Below, in pieces: positions 26,653 to 38,072 of a DNA stretch of 64,000 nucleotides. The first letter of the stretch is position 1. Each line of letters starts with the position of its first letter. Position numbers and translations under genes: made by a program. Under the pieces are notes generated by a model. The model had not been told where the DNA came from and made no database searches. It saw only the letters and a program-made list of their open reading frames with translations. Source of the DNA: Aldehydirespirator sp965116195 (GTDB taxonomy: Bacteria; Actinomycetota; Acidimicrobiia; Acidimicrobiales; Aldehydirespiratoraceae); contig OZ220491.1 of assembly GCA_965116195.1 (NCBI GenBank), positions 496,001 to 560,000 of the forward strand, in the 5' to 3' direction.

Positions 26653-26720
26653 CTCCACCGGTTGATCGCTGATATGTACAACCGGTCATCATGACCGATC
26701 CATTGCGATCACCGGTGGAG
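26653..26720. repeat. Large imperfect inverted repeat at the IS30 end
   Basis: CTCCACCGGTTGATCGC (26653-26669) and GCGATCACCGGTGGAG (26705-26720) are inverted copies differing by one extra T. Between them CGGTCAT-C-ATGACCG (26683-26697) forms a second perfect palindrome. The left arm contains the transposase ribosome binding site. The structure could be two abutted IS ends or a regulatory dyad. Confidence 0.75.
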
Positions 26721-26799
26721 TTCGCCGTGATCATGCACCTGTTGTGTCGGCTCGACTCGGTGTGTGCGAGTTTTGTGATCCGTGGGGAAGGGGGAGGTG

Positions 26800-26945
26800 C
26801 CTGCTATGGTTGTGGGGTGAGTTTGTCGTCGAGTTGCATGGGGGTGTGATGGCCTGCTATGGTTGTGGGGTGAGTTTGTCGTCGAATTGCATGGGGGTTT
26901 GATGGCCTGCTATGGTTGTGGGGTAGTCTGTCGTCGGGTCACCTG
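26800..26945. repeat. Tandem array, 53-bp unit, about 2.7 copies, upstream of a surface-protein gene
   Basis: CCTGCTATGGTTGTGGGGT starts at 26800, 26853 and 26906, exactly 53 bp apart. Each copy contains TGCTATGGT, which resembles an extended -10 promoter element. The array ends about 30 bp before the surface-protein start, so it may duplicate a promoter. Confidence 0.85.
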
Positions 26946-26975
26946 GGACCCGGACCGTGATATCAGGAGGTGCTG

Positions 26976-29543
<2,568 letters not shown>

Positions 29544-29636
29544 TCTGACAAATAATAGCTCGTCCCGACCAGCGCCGCAGTAACGTTTGTTGGTACGGCT
29601 ATTTGAGATAAGCCATACTATCGAAAGGAGAAAGGC

Positions 29637-32600
29637 GTGTCGGCATCGAAAGGAGAACTGATTGTGAAGGGTAGAAAGTCTTGTGTGTGGTGTGTGTGTG
29701 TGTGTGTTCTGGTTGTGATGTTTGTTGCTTCTGGGGTTGCGCTAGTTGATGGAACCGCCGCGGCGTGGTACCACATCAGGCCTTCTGGGGTTGCGCTAGT
29801 TGATGGAACCGCCGCCGAGTGGAACCGCGTCAGCGCCTCAAAGCCGACCAATTTGAAAGTGGTCACGACTGATACCGTGGCAACGATCACTTGGTCGTCT
29901 GGAAACGAGGAGCACTGCGTAACTAGCAGTTACGATGTCAACGTATACAAGGACAGTAGCCTTGTATTAGGTAGATTTATAGCGAACGACCCCGTCGGAG
30001 GAGACCCGAGTTTGGACTCTCCGGAGTTCACCGTTAATGTGAAAGCCGGCCAAAAATATTTCGTCACGGTGAGGGGACGTTCCCGACCTGCTCATCCGGG
30101 TGATCCATGTGCTGACACATCCTTAATGTATCCATCTACAATCGTTTATTTCACGGCTAATGCTGCGGGTGTCACGAGTGGTACGACTTACACTACACCG
30201 GTGGTGGCCCCGATGGATCCTGTCTCGGTCGTTTTGGGTCAGGCGGTAGACATCACAGCTGCCGCTACGGATGCTGACGGTGACACGTTGTCTTATAAGT
30301 GGAATCTGGCTTCCTTTAATAGGTTTTTGCCTACCGGCGGAGTTGGGCCTAGAGATAAGCTTAAGCTACCCCAGGGAACAGTGTTGGATTCTGCCAGGTT
30401 GAGGTTTGCACCCACTTCTGTGGGTGTCTACCGACTTTACGTCACCGCGCGTGACGGGACCGGTAACAAGAGCTCCGAACCAGTGCTTGTAACGGTAACT
30501 GCTAGAAATCCTGTTTTTCCGGCTGCGCCGTCTGGGTTTACGGCTAAACCGGGTGAGAGTTCGGTTATTCTGTCGTGGACTGATCCTGCTGACGATTCGA
30601 TTACCGGCTATCAGTACAGCTACTTTATCCCCGGCGGGGGACGCGGCGTGGTGTTCGACTCTATGAGCGATTTCATTGATATTCCTGGTTCGGATGCTGA
30701 TACTGTTTTCCATGAGGTGTCAGGCTTGGCTGAAGGTTGGCGGTACGCTTTTGTGATCCGAGCTCGAAACAGCAACGGTTACAGCATAATGTCCCGAGTC
30801 GCATCGGTACTTAATCCGGGCACGAGGCCTGTTTTGTACGTTGCCAAGAGTAGTTACTACGAGGATGCAAAGTATGCAAAGTATTACGATATTTACACTA
30901 AGGAGTTCGAGCGTCTACCGGTCGGTTTTTCTGTGTGCATATCCAAGACGATTTCGGAGGAGATTACTTTCAAGTACACGATAACAGCGAGAGGGACTGA
31001 CACGGCTATTGCGGGTACGGATTTTGTTGCTGTTTCCACGCCAACAGCAGCTTTGATACCCGCGAACTCGTTTTGCACGAGGATCGAGGTCGCGGTGATT
31101 GGTGATGATATAGATGAAGATTGGGAAACGGCTACGATCACTTTGTCTGAAGTGTCTACTAATGCAGATATTTCAATGCCGTACCACTTCCTTTACGTGA
31201 TTGGGGACGATGACTATTCGCCTGTTTTGGCCGAAATTGACAATGTTACGATCAAGCTCGGTCAAATGGTTGATATTACTGCGTCTGCCACTGACTGGGA
31301 TATCTATGATCGTGACTATGATGGTGACACGGTCAGCTACTCATGGGCACGAAAAGCCGGTGAGACGCCAGCTGCGCCTGCTGGCACTGCTCTTGATCAG
31401 GCGCAATTGACTTTCATGCCGACAGCGGCTGGTACCTACACGTACACAGTTACAGCATCAGACGGCCACGGTAACGAGGACAGCCAAGAAGTAGTGATCA
31501 CCGTTACCAACACCACTTACTCCGTGCATACGACCTACCGGGATTGCCACGATGCGGGAGGCTGGAAGCGTACCAAATCCGGTTCCGATCTCAGAATTTT
31601 CCCGATTGATCCGGTTACTGATTTTGATTATCTGGGTGGGAACATGCTCTATGAGCTCTGTGTACAGCCTCCACCAGGAACACAACCCACCACTCCCACG
31701 ACCACGACTACGACGACTACCACGACTATCGCTCCCACGACTACGACGACTACTACTACCACTACGACGACTACGACTACCACGACTATCGCTCCCACGA
31801 CTACTACCACTACCACTACCACTACCACTACCACGACTACTACTACCCCTCCCACGACTACCACGGTTCCTGCGAAGCCGTCTGGTCTTTCGGCTGCGGC
31901 GGGTGTGAGATCAGCAAGTTTGTCTTGGAATGATCCTGATAACGATTCGATAACTGGCTATCGGTATCGACAAAAGACAGTGCCCGGGCGATGGGGCAGG
32001 TGGACTGATATTCCTGATTCGGATGCTGAGACCACTTCTTATACTGTGTCTGGATTGAATGGTGGCACGACCTACCGATTCCGGATACGAGCCCAAAGCG
32101 ATAACGGCAAAGGCGCAGTATCTAAGGTAGCGGTAGTAACCCCAGCCGCACCTACCACAACAACAACAACAACAACAACAACCTTGCCGTCTGTGGATTA
32201 TTCTGTTTACACCACTTATAGAGCTTGCTATAACGCTGGGGGCTGGAAGCGCAGCAACATTCATACCAACAGAAGTGCCTTTCCGATAAATCCGGTTACT
32301 GATTTTGATTATTTCGGTGGGACCATGTTTTATGAGGACTGTGTACAGCCTCCACCGGGAACGCCACCCATCACTCCCATTACTACCACGACTACCACGA
32401 CCACGACTACCACAACGACTACTACCACTACTACTACCACGACCACGACTACTACCACGACTACGACTACGACTACTACGGTTCCTGTGAAGCCGTCTGG
32501 TCTGTCGGCAGCGGCAGCTGTGAGATCAGCAAGTTTGTCTTGGAATGATGCTGATAACGACGTGATTACTGGATATCAGTATCTCCAGAGGAAGGGCACT

Positions 32601-33206
32601 GACAGTTGGGGTGCGTGGACTGATATTCCTGATTCGGATGCTGACACCACTTCTCACACTGTGTCCGGGTTGGATGCTGGTGTGGTGTATCAGTTCCGGA
32701 TACGTGCCAAGAGCACCAACGGCAACAGCGCTCCGTCCAACGTAGTGGTAGTAACCCCAGCCACACCTACCACCACCTTAACGACTACGACGACTACGAC
32801 GACGACAACAACCTTGCCGTCTGTGGATTATTCTGTTTATGTTACTTACCGTGATTGCCATAACGCTGGTGGCTGGAAGCGCAGCAAAACCGGTTCAGAT
32901 CGCAGAATTTTCGCGATCGATCCGGTTACTGATTTTGATTATCTGGGCGGGAACATGCTGTATGAGGACTGTGTACAGCCTCCACCAGGAACACCAGCCA
33001 TCACACCCACTACGACCACAACAACATTACCGCCTGTTGATTACTCGGTTTACACAAGGTATGAAGATTGCCACAATGCTGGGGGTTGGAAGCGCAGCAA
33101 CATTCATACCAATCGAAGTGCTTTCCCGATAAATCCGGTTACTGATTTTGATTATCTGGGTGGGAGCATGCTGTATGAGGACTGCGTACAGCCCCCACCT
33201 GGCTAG
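29637..33206 (+). CDS. Secreted multidomain surface protein B with four GGWKR modules
   Basis: A 1189-residue protein. Two starts are plausible, GTG 29637 and GTG 29664, each after its own AAAGGAGA. The second places the hydrophobic signal segment (VCVCVLVVMFVASG) at the very N-terminus. After an N-terminal domain resembling that of SLH protein D come an Ig/cadherin-like unit, a fibronectin type III-like unit (GFTAKPGESSVILSW), a Calx-beta-like unit with TDFVAVSTPT and a second cadherin-like unit (ASDGHGNEDSQEV). Then four 55-residue GGWKR modules alternate with Thr linkers and two more FN3-like units. The protein ends with the last module. Residues 24-60 carry a 52-bp direct duplication encoding SGVALVDGTAA twice. 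No anchor is seen. The role is unknown; adhesion or cell-wall association is plausible. Confidence 0.8.
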   Translation: MSASKGELIVKGRKSCVWCVCVCVLVVMFVASGVALVDGTAAAWYHIRPSGVALVDGTAAEWNRVSASKPTNLKVVTTDTVATITWSSGNEEHCVTSSYDVNVYKDSSLVLGRFIANDPVGGDPSLDSPEFTVNVKAGQKYFVTVRGRSRPAHPGDPCADTSLMYPSTIVYFTANAAGVTSGTTYTTPVVAPMDPVSVVLGQAVDITAAATDADGDTLSYKWNLASFNRFLPTGGVGPRDKLKLPQGTVLDSARLRFAPTSVGVYRLYVTARDGTGNKSSEPVLVTVTARNPVFPAAPSGFTAKPGESSVILSWTDPADDSITGYQYSYFIPGGGRGVVFDSMSDFIDIPGSDADTVFHEVSGLAEGWRYAFVIRARNSNGYSIMSRVASVLNPGTRPVLYVAKSSYYEDAKYAKYYDIYTKEFERLPVGFSVCISKTISEEITFKYTITARGTDTAIAGTDFVAVSTPTAALIPANSFCTRIEVAVIGDDIDEDWETATITLSEVSTNADISMPYHFLYVIGDDDYSPVLAEIDNVTIKLGQMVDITASATDWDIYDRDYDGDTVSYSWARKAGETPAAPAGTALDQAQLTFMPTAAGTYTYTVTASDGHGNEDSQEVVITVTNTTYSVHTTYRDCHDAGGWKRTKSGSDLRIFPIDPVTDFDYLGGNMLYELCVQPPPGTQPTTPTTTTTTTTTTIAPTTTTTTTTTTTTTTTTTIAPTTTTTTTTTTTTTTTTTPPTTTTVPAKPSGLSAAAGVRSASLSWNDPDNDSITGYRYRQKTVPGRWGRWTDIPDSDAETTSYTVSGLNGGTTYRFRIRAQSDNGKGAVSKVAVVTPAAPTTTTTTTTTTLPSVDYSVYTTYRACYNAGGWKRSNIHTNRSAFPINPVTDFDYFGGTMFYEDCVQPPPGTPPITPITTTTTTTTTTTTTTTTTTTTTTTTTTTTTTTTTVPVKPSGLSAAAAVRSASLSWNDADNDVITGYQYLQRKGTDSWGAWTDIPDSDADTTSHTVSGLDAGVVYQFRIRAKSTNGNSAPSNVVVVTPATPTTTLTTTTTTTTTTTLPSVDYSVYVTYRDCHNAGGWKRSKTGSDRRIFAIDPVTDFDYLGGNMLYEDCVQPPPGTPAITPTTTTTTLPPVDYSVYTRYEDCHNAGGWKRSNIHTNRSAFPINPVTDFDYLGGSMLYEDCVQPPPG
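31515..31679 (+). repeat. GGWKR module 3
   Basis: A 55-residue unit at protein residues about 627-681, beginning TYSVHTTYRDC and ending CVQPPPG, followed by a long Thr/Ile/Ala/Pro linker. It is the only copy starting with T in place of D. Confidence 0.85.
32196..32360 (+). repeat. GGWKR module 4
   Basis: A 55-residue unit at about 854-908. It is close in sequence to module 1 of protein A (the SNIHT-NR segment after GGWKR), showing exchange or shared ancestry between the two genes. Confidence 0.85.
32826..32990 (+). repeat. GGWKR module 5
   Basis: A 55-residue unit at about 1064-1118, close to module 3 (TGSD-R-IF-IDPVTDFDY segment). Confidence 0.85.
33039..33203 (+). repeat. GGWKR module 6, C-terminal
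   Basis: A 55-residue unit at about 1135-1189; the stop codon TAG follows its final PPPG directly, so the module forms the extreme C-terminus. Confidence 0.85.
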
Positions 33207-33276
33207 TCTCACCTGATGACCACCACAAGCACCACCATGGTTGCCATCACCGCCAGTACCTGGCCAAGAGGCTGAG

Positions 33277-34695
33277 ATGATGGTTGATGTGCCGGATTTC
33301 AGGAGTGTGACGGTGGCGGCGCTGGCGCAGATGGTGCGAGAACGCACGCTCAGCGCTGCCGCTGTGACCGAGCATGCGCTTGGTCGCATTGATGCGCTCA
33401 ACCCGGTGCTGAACGCGTTCGTGGCTGTGGACGCGGACAGTGCCCGAGTCCAGGCGGCTGCTGTGGATGAGCAGCTGGATGCCGGCCATGACCCGGGCCC
33501 GTTGGCGGGTATTCCCGTCGGTGTGAAAGACCTGGCGGACGCTGCCGGTTTTGTCACCACCAAAGGTGCCATGCACCGGCGTGGCACGGCTGCGGCAGAC
33601 GAGGACGCAACCGAGGTGGCGCGGTTGCGTGCCGCGGGCTGCGTTGTGATCGGCAAGACCAACACGCCCGAGTACGGCTGCATGATGGACACCTACAACC
33701 CGCTGTTCGGGGCCACTCTCAACCCCTGGAACCCGCAGCGCTCGCCCGGAGGATCATCCGGCGGCACCAGCGCGGCCATCGCCTCGGGCATGATTCCGGT
33801 GGGCACCGGCTCTGACGGGGGAGGCTCGATACGCATCCCCTCGTCTCTTTGTGGTTTGTCGGGTATCAAGACCAGCCAGGGCAGGGTGCCGAGCGGGCCT
33901 CCGCCACCGGGACTGCTTGACTTGTCCTGTGTGGGCCCCATGGCCCGACGCGTCCGTGATGTGGCACTCTGTCTGGATGCCGTGGTCGGCCCTCATCCCG
34001 CTGACCTTCGCAGCCTGCCTGCACCGAGCCAGTCCTGGCGGGCCGCTCTTGACGATCCCCGGCCGCCCGGCAGGGTTCTCTGGGCACCGTCAATAGATGG
34101 TGGCGAGGTGGACTCCGAGATAGCAGCCTCATGTGCTGTTGCTGTCGAGAGCCTGGCCGCCACCGGTGTGGAGGTTGAGCAGGCATCCACCCAGCTTGAT
34201 CTGGCCATGTCGGCGTTTCTGCACCTGTTCTATGGCGGCGGCATGTGGCCCACGTATCTCCGGTTGTACGGCACGGATGAATGGGCCAACGTCACGCAGA
34301 TGCTGGCGGGCTGGCTGGAGAACACCCGTGAACAGGTGAGTTTGTCGTCACTGTCTGAGGCTCGGGAGCGTGCAGGTGAGGTGTCTGTTGCCCTGGCCGA
34401 GATGATGACCGGTTACGACGTTCTGCTGATGCCGACGGTGGTGGGTCAGACCCCCGTCACAGAAGGGTTCGGCACCGTCAACGGTGAGCCGACCCCGAAC
34501 TGGGTTCGGTTCACGCCGCTGGCCAACCTGACACGCCGTCCCGCCGGCACGGTCTGTTGTGGCTTCACAGCCGACGGTATGCCGATCGGGCTTCAGGTTC
34601 TGGGCCATCAGGTTGACGACCTGGGCGTGCTTGAGACGCTTGCCGTGCTTGAGGACCTGCTCGGCCTTGACCCCATAGCCCCGGACGTGGCATAA
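33277..34695 (+). CDS. Amidase signature family hydrolase
   Basis: A protein of about 472 residues of the amidase signature family (GatA, acylamidase, fatty acid amide hydrolase group). The Ser-cisSer-Lys triad is visible: Lys in GVKDLAD (about residue 81), Ser in PGGSSGG (about 157) and the nucleophile in GTGSDGGGSIRIPS (about 180). ATG 33277 is preceded by AAGAGG. No gatB or gatC gene adjoins it, and the C-terminal TPLANLTRRPAGTV with GLQVLG is typical of stand-alone amidases. It probably hydrolyses amides in the cytoplasm; the substrate cannot be told. Confidence 0.85.
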   Translation: MMVDVPDFRSVTVAALAQMVRERTLSAAAVTEHALGRIDALNPVLNAFVAVDADSARVQAAAVDEQLDAGHDPGPLAGIPVGVKDLADAAGFVTTKGAMHRRGTAAADEDATEVARLRAAGCVVIGKTNTPEYGCMMDTYNPLFGATLNPWNPQRSPGGSSGGTSAAIASGMIPVGTGSDGGGSIRIPSSLCGLSGIKTSQGRVPSGPPPPGLLDLSCVGPMARRVRDVALCLDAVVGPHPADLRSLPAPSQSWRAALDDPRPPGRVLWAPSIDGGEVDSEIAASCAVAVESLAATGVEVEQASTQLDLAMSAFLHLFYGGGMWPTYLRLYGTDEWANVTQMLAGWLENTREQVSLSSLSEARERAGEVSVALAEMMTGYDVLLMPTVVGQTPVTEGFGTVNGEPTPNWVRFTPLANLTRRPAGTVCCGFTADGMPIGLQVLGHQVDDLGVLETLAVLEDLLGLDPIAPDVA

Positions 34696-34746
34696 GCAAA
34701 TTGCAAACATCTGTCCCAGCGGTCTGCTGTTAGCCTCGGTGGTTCA

Positions 34747-34820
34747 GGGCGATTAGCTCAGACGGCTAGAGCGCTGCCTTCACACGGCAGAGGTCACTGG
34801 TTCAAGTCCAGTATCGCCCA
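34747..34820 (+). tRNA. tRNA-Val (anticodon CAC)
   Basis: A full cloverleaf can be drawn. Acceptor GGGCGAT pairs with ATCGCCC. The D-arm contains TAGCTCAGA-GGC-TAGAGC, the anticodon stem CTGCC/GGCAG encloses TTCACAC giving anticodon CAC, and the T-arm contains GGTTCAAGTCC. The discriminator base is A; a complete CCA is not encoded. Confidence 0.95.
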
Positions 34821-34892
34821 CCCCGACAGTAATCGCGCACTCCGGTAGTATTCGTTCCCTGTGATCGTGCAGCATCAGCCGAGAGTTGTTTC

Positions 34893-35080
34893 GTTGGTCA
34901 GAGTCGCGGGGTTGGTCATTGAGCGTCACAGTTCCAAGTGACGGGGTCAGTACCCGGACCCTGCCGAGTGTGGTGGAGTTGGTCAGAGTTGTGGTGTCGG
35001 CTGTTATGCAAATTCACGGTTTCTGAGTGACGGTGCGCAGTACCTGGAGCCTGCTGAGAGTGGTGGCGCTGGCTGTCATG
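34893..35080. repeat. Duplicated start region of the following membrane-protein gene
   Basis: Two diverged copies of an 85-89-bp block: GTTGGTCAGAGT at 34893 and 34978, and GTGACGG with CAGTACC-GGA-CCTG-CGAG at 34938 and 35027. The second copy contains the real start of the membrane protein; the first is an out-of-use copy of the same start that soon reaches a stop. The remaining gap 34821-34892 shows nothing else. Confidence 0.75.
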
Positions 35081-36418
35081 GCAATGCTGGTGTGGGTCCG
35101 TCCTGTCATGGCTCACGGGGTGGGGGGTCGGCTGGATCTGCCGGTGCCTGCCTGGCAACTCGCCTGGGCAGCTTCCTTTGCGGTGGCGGCGTCCTTTGTG
35201 GTGCTCGGCACATTCTGGAAACATCCCAAGTTGCGTGCCGCAGCCGACGGTGTTGATCTGCCAACACCACTGCAACAAGTCGGTCGTTGGCTCGTGCCGG
35301 TTGCACGCGTCATCGGTCTCGCGGCTCTGGCTGTGGTGATCTACGCAGGACTGTGGGGCAACACCAACCCTTCCGTCAACATTGCGCCGGTGGCGATCTT
35401 CATCATTTTCTGGGTCGGTCTGCAGGTCGTGTCGGTGGTTGTGGGTGATGTCTGGCGCGCACTCAACCCGATCACAACGATTGCCGACACCTCCGCCTGG
35501 CTCTGGGCCCGCAGCAGGAGTCAACACATATCAGGCGCAGATCAAGGAGCGGGCAACCAGTGGTGGGCTGTTGCAGCAGTATCGGTCTTCTTCTGGATCG
35601 AACTCGCCTATCACGACAACACCGAACCACGAGCCCTCGGTGCCTATCTGGCGGTGTACGCGGCTGCGCTGCTGGTGGGTGCCGCGATCTGGGGACGTGG
35701 CTGGGTGCGTGACGCCGAGGGCTTCGGAGTGCTCTTCAGCAAGCTGGCGGACCTGTCACCACTGCACCGTGAAGCGTCCGGTACCTGGAAACTGCGGCCT
35801 CCTCTGGCCGGCGTGGCCGTGCAGGCTGTCAAACCCGGCTCTGCAGCGCTGATCCTCTTGGTGCTGGGTTCAACGACTTTTGACGGTTTCACCCGCAGCT
35901 CGATCTGGTTGGACGTTGCCGCAGAACGAACCGGGTGGGAACTCACGGCGGTCAGGACTGTGGGGCTGGTCTTCATCGTCTTTGCGATCGTGGTGCTGTA
36001 CCGGGCGGCGATAGCTGTGATGGCTGCGATCACCGGCCACAGAGAGAAGGAACTTGCTGATGTCTTCGTCCTCTCCCTGATACCCATAGCTGTGGCCTAC
36101 ACGGTGGCGCATTATTTCAGTTACCTGCTGTTGGAGGGTCAGCAGATCATCGCCCTGGCCTCCGATCCGTTCGGTCGGGGTTGGGACCTCTTCGGCACGG
36201 CCACCCACCAGGTGAACTACACGCTGATCTCCACTGACGCAATCGCCTGGACCCAGACAGCCGCCATCGCTGTCGGGCATGTGCTGGGCGTGATCGTGGC
36301 ACATGACCTGGCGGTGGAGCGCTGGCCACGCAGCCTGGCCACGCGCTCGCAATACCCGATGCTGGCGGTCATGATCCTCTACACCATCATCGGCCTGCTG
36401 TTGCTGTTGGGTGCTTGA
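35027..36418 (+). CDS. Polytopic membrane protein, possibly fenitrothion-hydrolase-like
   Basis: A 463-residue integral membrane protein with an N-terminal signal or first helix (residues about 8-28) and roughly nine to ten further hydrophobic segments, ending in YTIIGLLLLLGA. Conserved-looking segments include GLWGNTNPSVNIAP (about 112-125), GDVWRALNPI and HYFSYLLLEGQ. From memory, actinobacterial proteins of this pattern are annotated as fenitrothion hydrolase-like membrane proteins, but I cannot confirm that, and the catalytic claim for the family is weak. The start is GTG 35027. It is followed by repeats and then the DUF35/thiolase operon. Confidence 0.6.
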   Translation: MTVRSTWSLLRVVALAVMAMLVWVRPVMAHGVGGRLDLPVPAWQLAWAASFAVAASFVVLGTFWKHPKLRAAADGVDLPTPLQQVGRWLVPVARVIGLAALAVVIYAGLWGNTNPSVNIAPVAIFIIFWVGLQVVSVVVGDVWRALNPITTIADTSAWLWARSRSQHISGADQGAGNQWWAVAAVSVFFWIELAYHDNTEPRALGAYLAVYAAALLVGAAIWGRGWVRDAEGFGVLFSKLADLSPLHREASGTWKLRPPLAGVAVQAVKPGSAALILLVLGSTTFDGFTRSSIWLDVAAERTGWELTAVRTVGLVFIVFAIVVLYRAAIAVMAAITGHREKELADVFVLSLIPIAVAYTVAHYFSYLLLEGQQIIALASDPFGRGWDLFGTATHQVNYTLISTDAIAWTQTAAIAVGHVLGVIVAHDLAVERWPRSLATRSQYPMLAVMILYTIIGLLLLLGA

Positions 36419-36693
36419 CCGCTGCCGCCGTAGTGCCCTCCAAGTCACCGCTATGGATGTCATCATCGCATCGTTCGTCTGCCCTGCTTTGTTGTCGTTG
36501 GGGTGTGTAGGCTTGTCGCTGCCTGCGGTGCCCAAGTCACTGCGGTGCCCAAGTCACTACGGTGGTTGCCGTCGTTGCATCGCCGTTCCTACTGTTGCTG
36601 GGTGCGTGAGCGCTGCCGCTGGGTGCGTGAGCGCTGCCGCTGGCCGCGGTGTCCCCAAGTCATCGCGACAGGTGCCGTCATCGCCTATGATCA
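36419..36693. repeat. Short direct repeats before the DUF35 operon
   Basis: GGTGCCCAAGTCACT is directly repeated near 36528 and 36545. GGGTGCGTGAGCGCTGCCGCT is repeated as a perfect 21-bp tandem pair near 36599 and 36620. TATGAT at 36686-36691 may be the -10 element of the operon. No gene is seen in this gap. Confidence 0.6.
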
Positions 36694-37329
36694 ATGCTCG
36701 TGGCCTCAGAAGCGCTCAAGGCACCGCTGGTGCTGGAGTATCCCTTCACCCGCTCGACAGGGCCTGTGATCGGTGCCTTTTTGACGGGCCTCAAGGCCGG
36801 CGTGATCTGTGGCATACGCAGAGCCGATGGCTCGGTGCTGTGCCCGCCGCTGGAGTATGACCCGCTGACCTCGCAACCCTTGAGTGAGATGGTGGAGGTC
36901 AAACAGAGTGGCACGGTGGTCACATGGGCTTGGAACGGCGCTCCCCGGCCTCAGCAGCCTTTTGAGCGCCCGTTTGCCTGGGCTCTGATAAGGCTGGACG
37001 GTGCCGACACAGCGATGCTGCATGCGGTACTCATCAACAGCGCCGAAGAAATGGCCACCGGCATGCGAGTGCGGGCCGTGTGGCGCGACCAGCGTCAGGG
37101 TCACATTGCCGACATCGCCGGCTTTGAGCCGGAGCAGTCAGCAGGTCAGCCTTCAACAACCCAGCAGTCAGCAAGCCAACCGTCAGCAGGCCGGCAGTCG
37201 GTGGAGCAGGCAGGTGCACAATCCGTAGACCGGCAGTCGGTCAATCAGCAGTCGGTCAATCAGCAGTCCGCAAACCCGCAGTCAACGGGCCAGCAGTCAA
37301 CAGACCCGAAGTCAGCAGGTCAGCGATAA
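36694..37329 (+). CDS. DUF35 OB-fold protein, first of a pair
   Basis: A 211-residue protein. Residues about 10-145 match the DUF35 family (rubredoxin-like zinc ribbon plus OB fold). The ribbon is reduced to two Cys (CGIRRADGSVLCPP), and GTVVTWAWN and AWALIRLDGAD lie in the OB part. DUF35 proteins partner thiolase-like enzymes in acyl-CoA or steroid side-chain metabolism. The last 65 residues are a Gln/Ser-rich tail of five-residue repeats (QQSVN, QQSAN and relatives). TAATG overlaps the next gene. ATG 36694 is used; GTG 36700 is also possible given the closeness of a -10-like TATGAT. No ribosome binding site is visible. Confidence 0.8.
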   Translation: MLVASEALKAPLVLEYPFTRSTGPVIGAFLTGLKAGVICGIRRADGSVLCPPLEYDPLTSQPLSEMVEVKQSGTVVTWAWNGAPRPQQPFERPFAWALIRLDGADTAMLHAVLINSAEEMATGMRVRAVWRDQRQGHIADIAGFEPEQSAGQPSTTQQSASQPSAGRQSVEQAGAQSVDRQSVNQQSVNQQSANPQSTGQQSTDPKSAGQR

Positions 37330-38072
37330 TGGCCACGGATCCGCTCGCTGCGCCCGCTGAGTTGTCTGCCCGGGTGACACTGCCGTCGTCTGTTGCGGCT
37401 GAGGAACCGGTCACCACCGTGTGTACACCGGTACGGCTCTCCTACACCTACACACCCGGTCGGGCCTTGTCACGCTATCTGAGAGCCATGGCCGTCAAAC
37501 AGATACTCGGTGAGCGCTGCCCAAAGACAGGCCAGGTGTTCGTTCCGCCACGTGGCGTGAGTCCACTGGCCGGAATGCCCACCCAGCATGTGGTGGAGTT
37601 ACCCGATGTGGGTTATGTCGAGTCGTTCAACGTCACCCGTGTACCCATCGAACGCCGACCCGACCTCAAGCCTCCCTACTGCAGCGCCTGGATCGTGCTG
37701 GACGGTGCCTCCGTCGGGTTCATGGGTCTTGTCATCAACATTGCACCCGAGCAGGTGCGCATCGGCATGAGGGTTCGGGCTGTGTGGAAACCCGAAGACG
37801 AGTTGGAGATGTCAGCGGCCAACATACTCGGCTGGGAACCGACCGGGGAACCTGACATACGCATTGACGACTATGCGCGTATCGGCAGGGCCGAGTCTGA
37901 TCCTGGAACCTCTGATTCCGGGACCACCGAGCTGAGCTCCGAAACGTCTGATTCCGGGACCACCGAGCTGAGGTCCCAAACCACTGATTCTGGAACCACC
38001 GAGCCGAGGTCTGAAACCGCCGCATCTGATTTGGCCGAATCTGATCCAAGAGTGTCGAGGGCCGAGTCGTGA
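37329..38072 (+). CDS. DUF35 OB-fold protein, second of a pair
   Basis: A 247-residue protein with a DUF35 domain (residues about 30-175). It includes an N-terminal helix (YTPGRALSRYLRAM), a zinc-ribbon remnant (ERCPKTGQVFVPPRG) and an OB-fold end (IGMRVRAVWKPED). The C-terminal 60 residues are a Ser/Thr/Glu tail made of three 12-residue units (SDSGTTELSSET type) encoded by 36-bp repeats around 37900-38010. It overlaps the next gene as GTGA (38069-38072), so it should be made with the thiolase that follows. Confidence 0.82.
   Translation: MATDPLAAPAELSARVTLPSSVAAEEPVTTVCTPVRLSYTYTPGRALSRYLRAMAVKQILGERCPKTGQVFVPPRGVSPLAGMPTQHVVELPDVGYVESFNVTRVPIERRPDLKPPYCSAWIVLDGASVGFMGLVINIAPEQVRIGMRVRAVWKPEDELEMSAANILGWEPTGEPDIRIDDYARIGRAESDPGTSDSGTTELSSETSDSGTTELRSQTTDSGTTEPRSETAASDLAESDPRVSRAES

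Larger units (their letters stand above)
25609..26720 (-). mobile_element. IS30-family insertion sequence, approximate limits
   Basis: A single transposase region of IS30 type with its N-terminus at the right. A large inverted repeat (26653-26720) lies at the transposase 5' side and probably includes one terminus. No convincing partner terminus was found near 25600-25660, so the left limit is approximate and the element may be truncated or diverged there. It adjoins the lower-GC ligase cassette. Confidence 0.6.
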
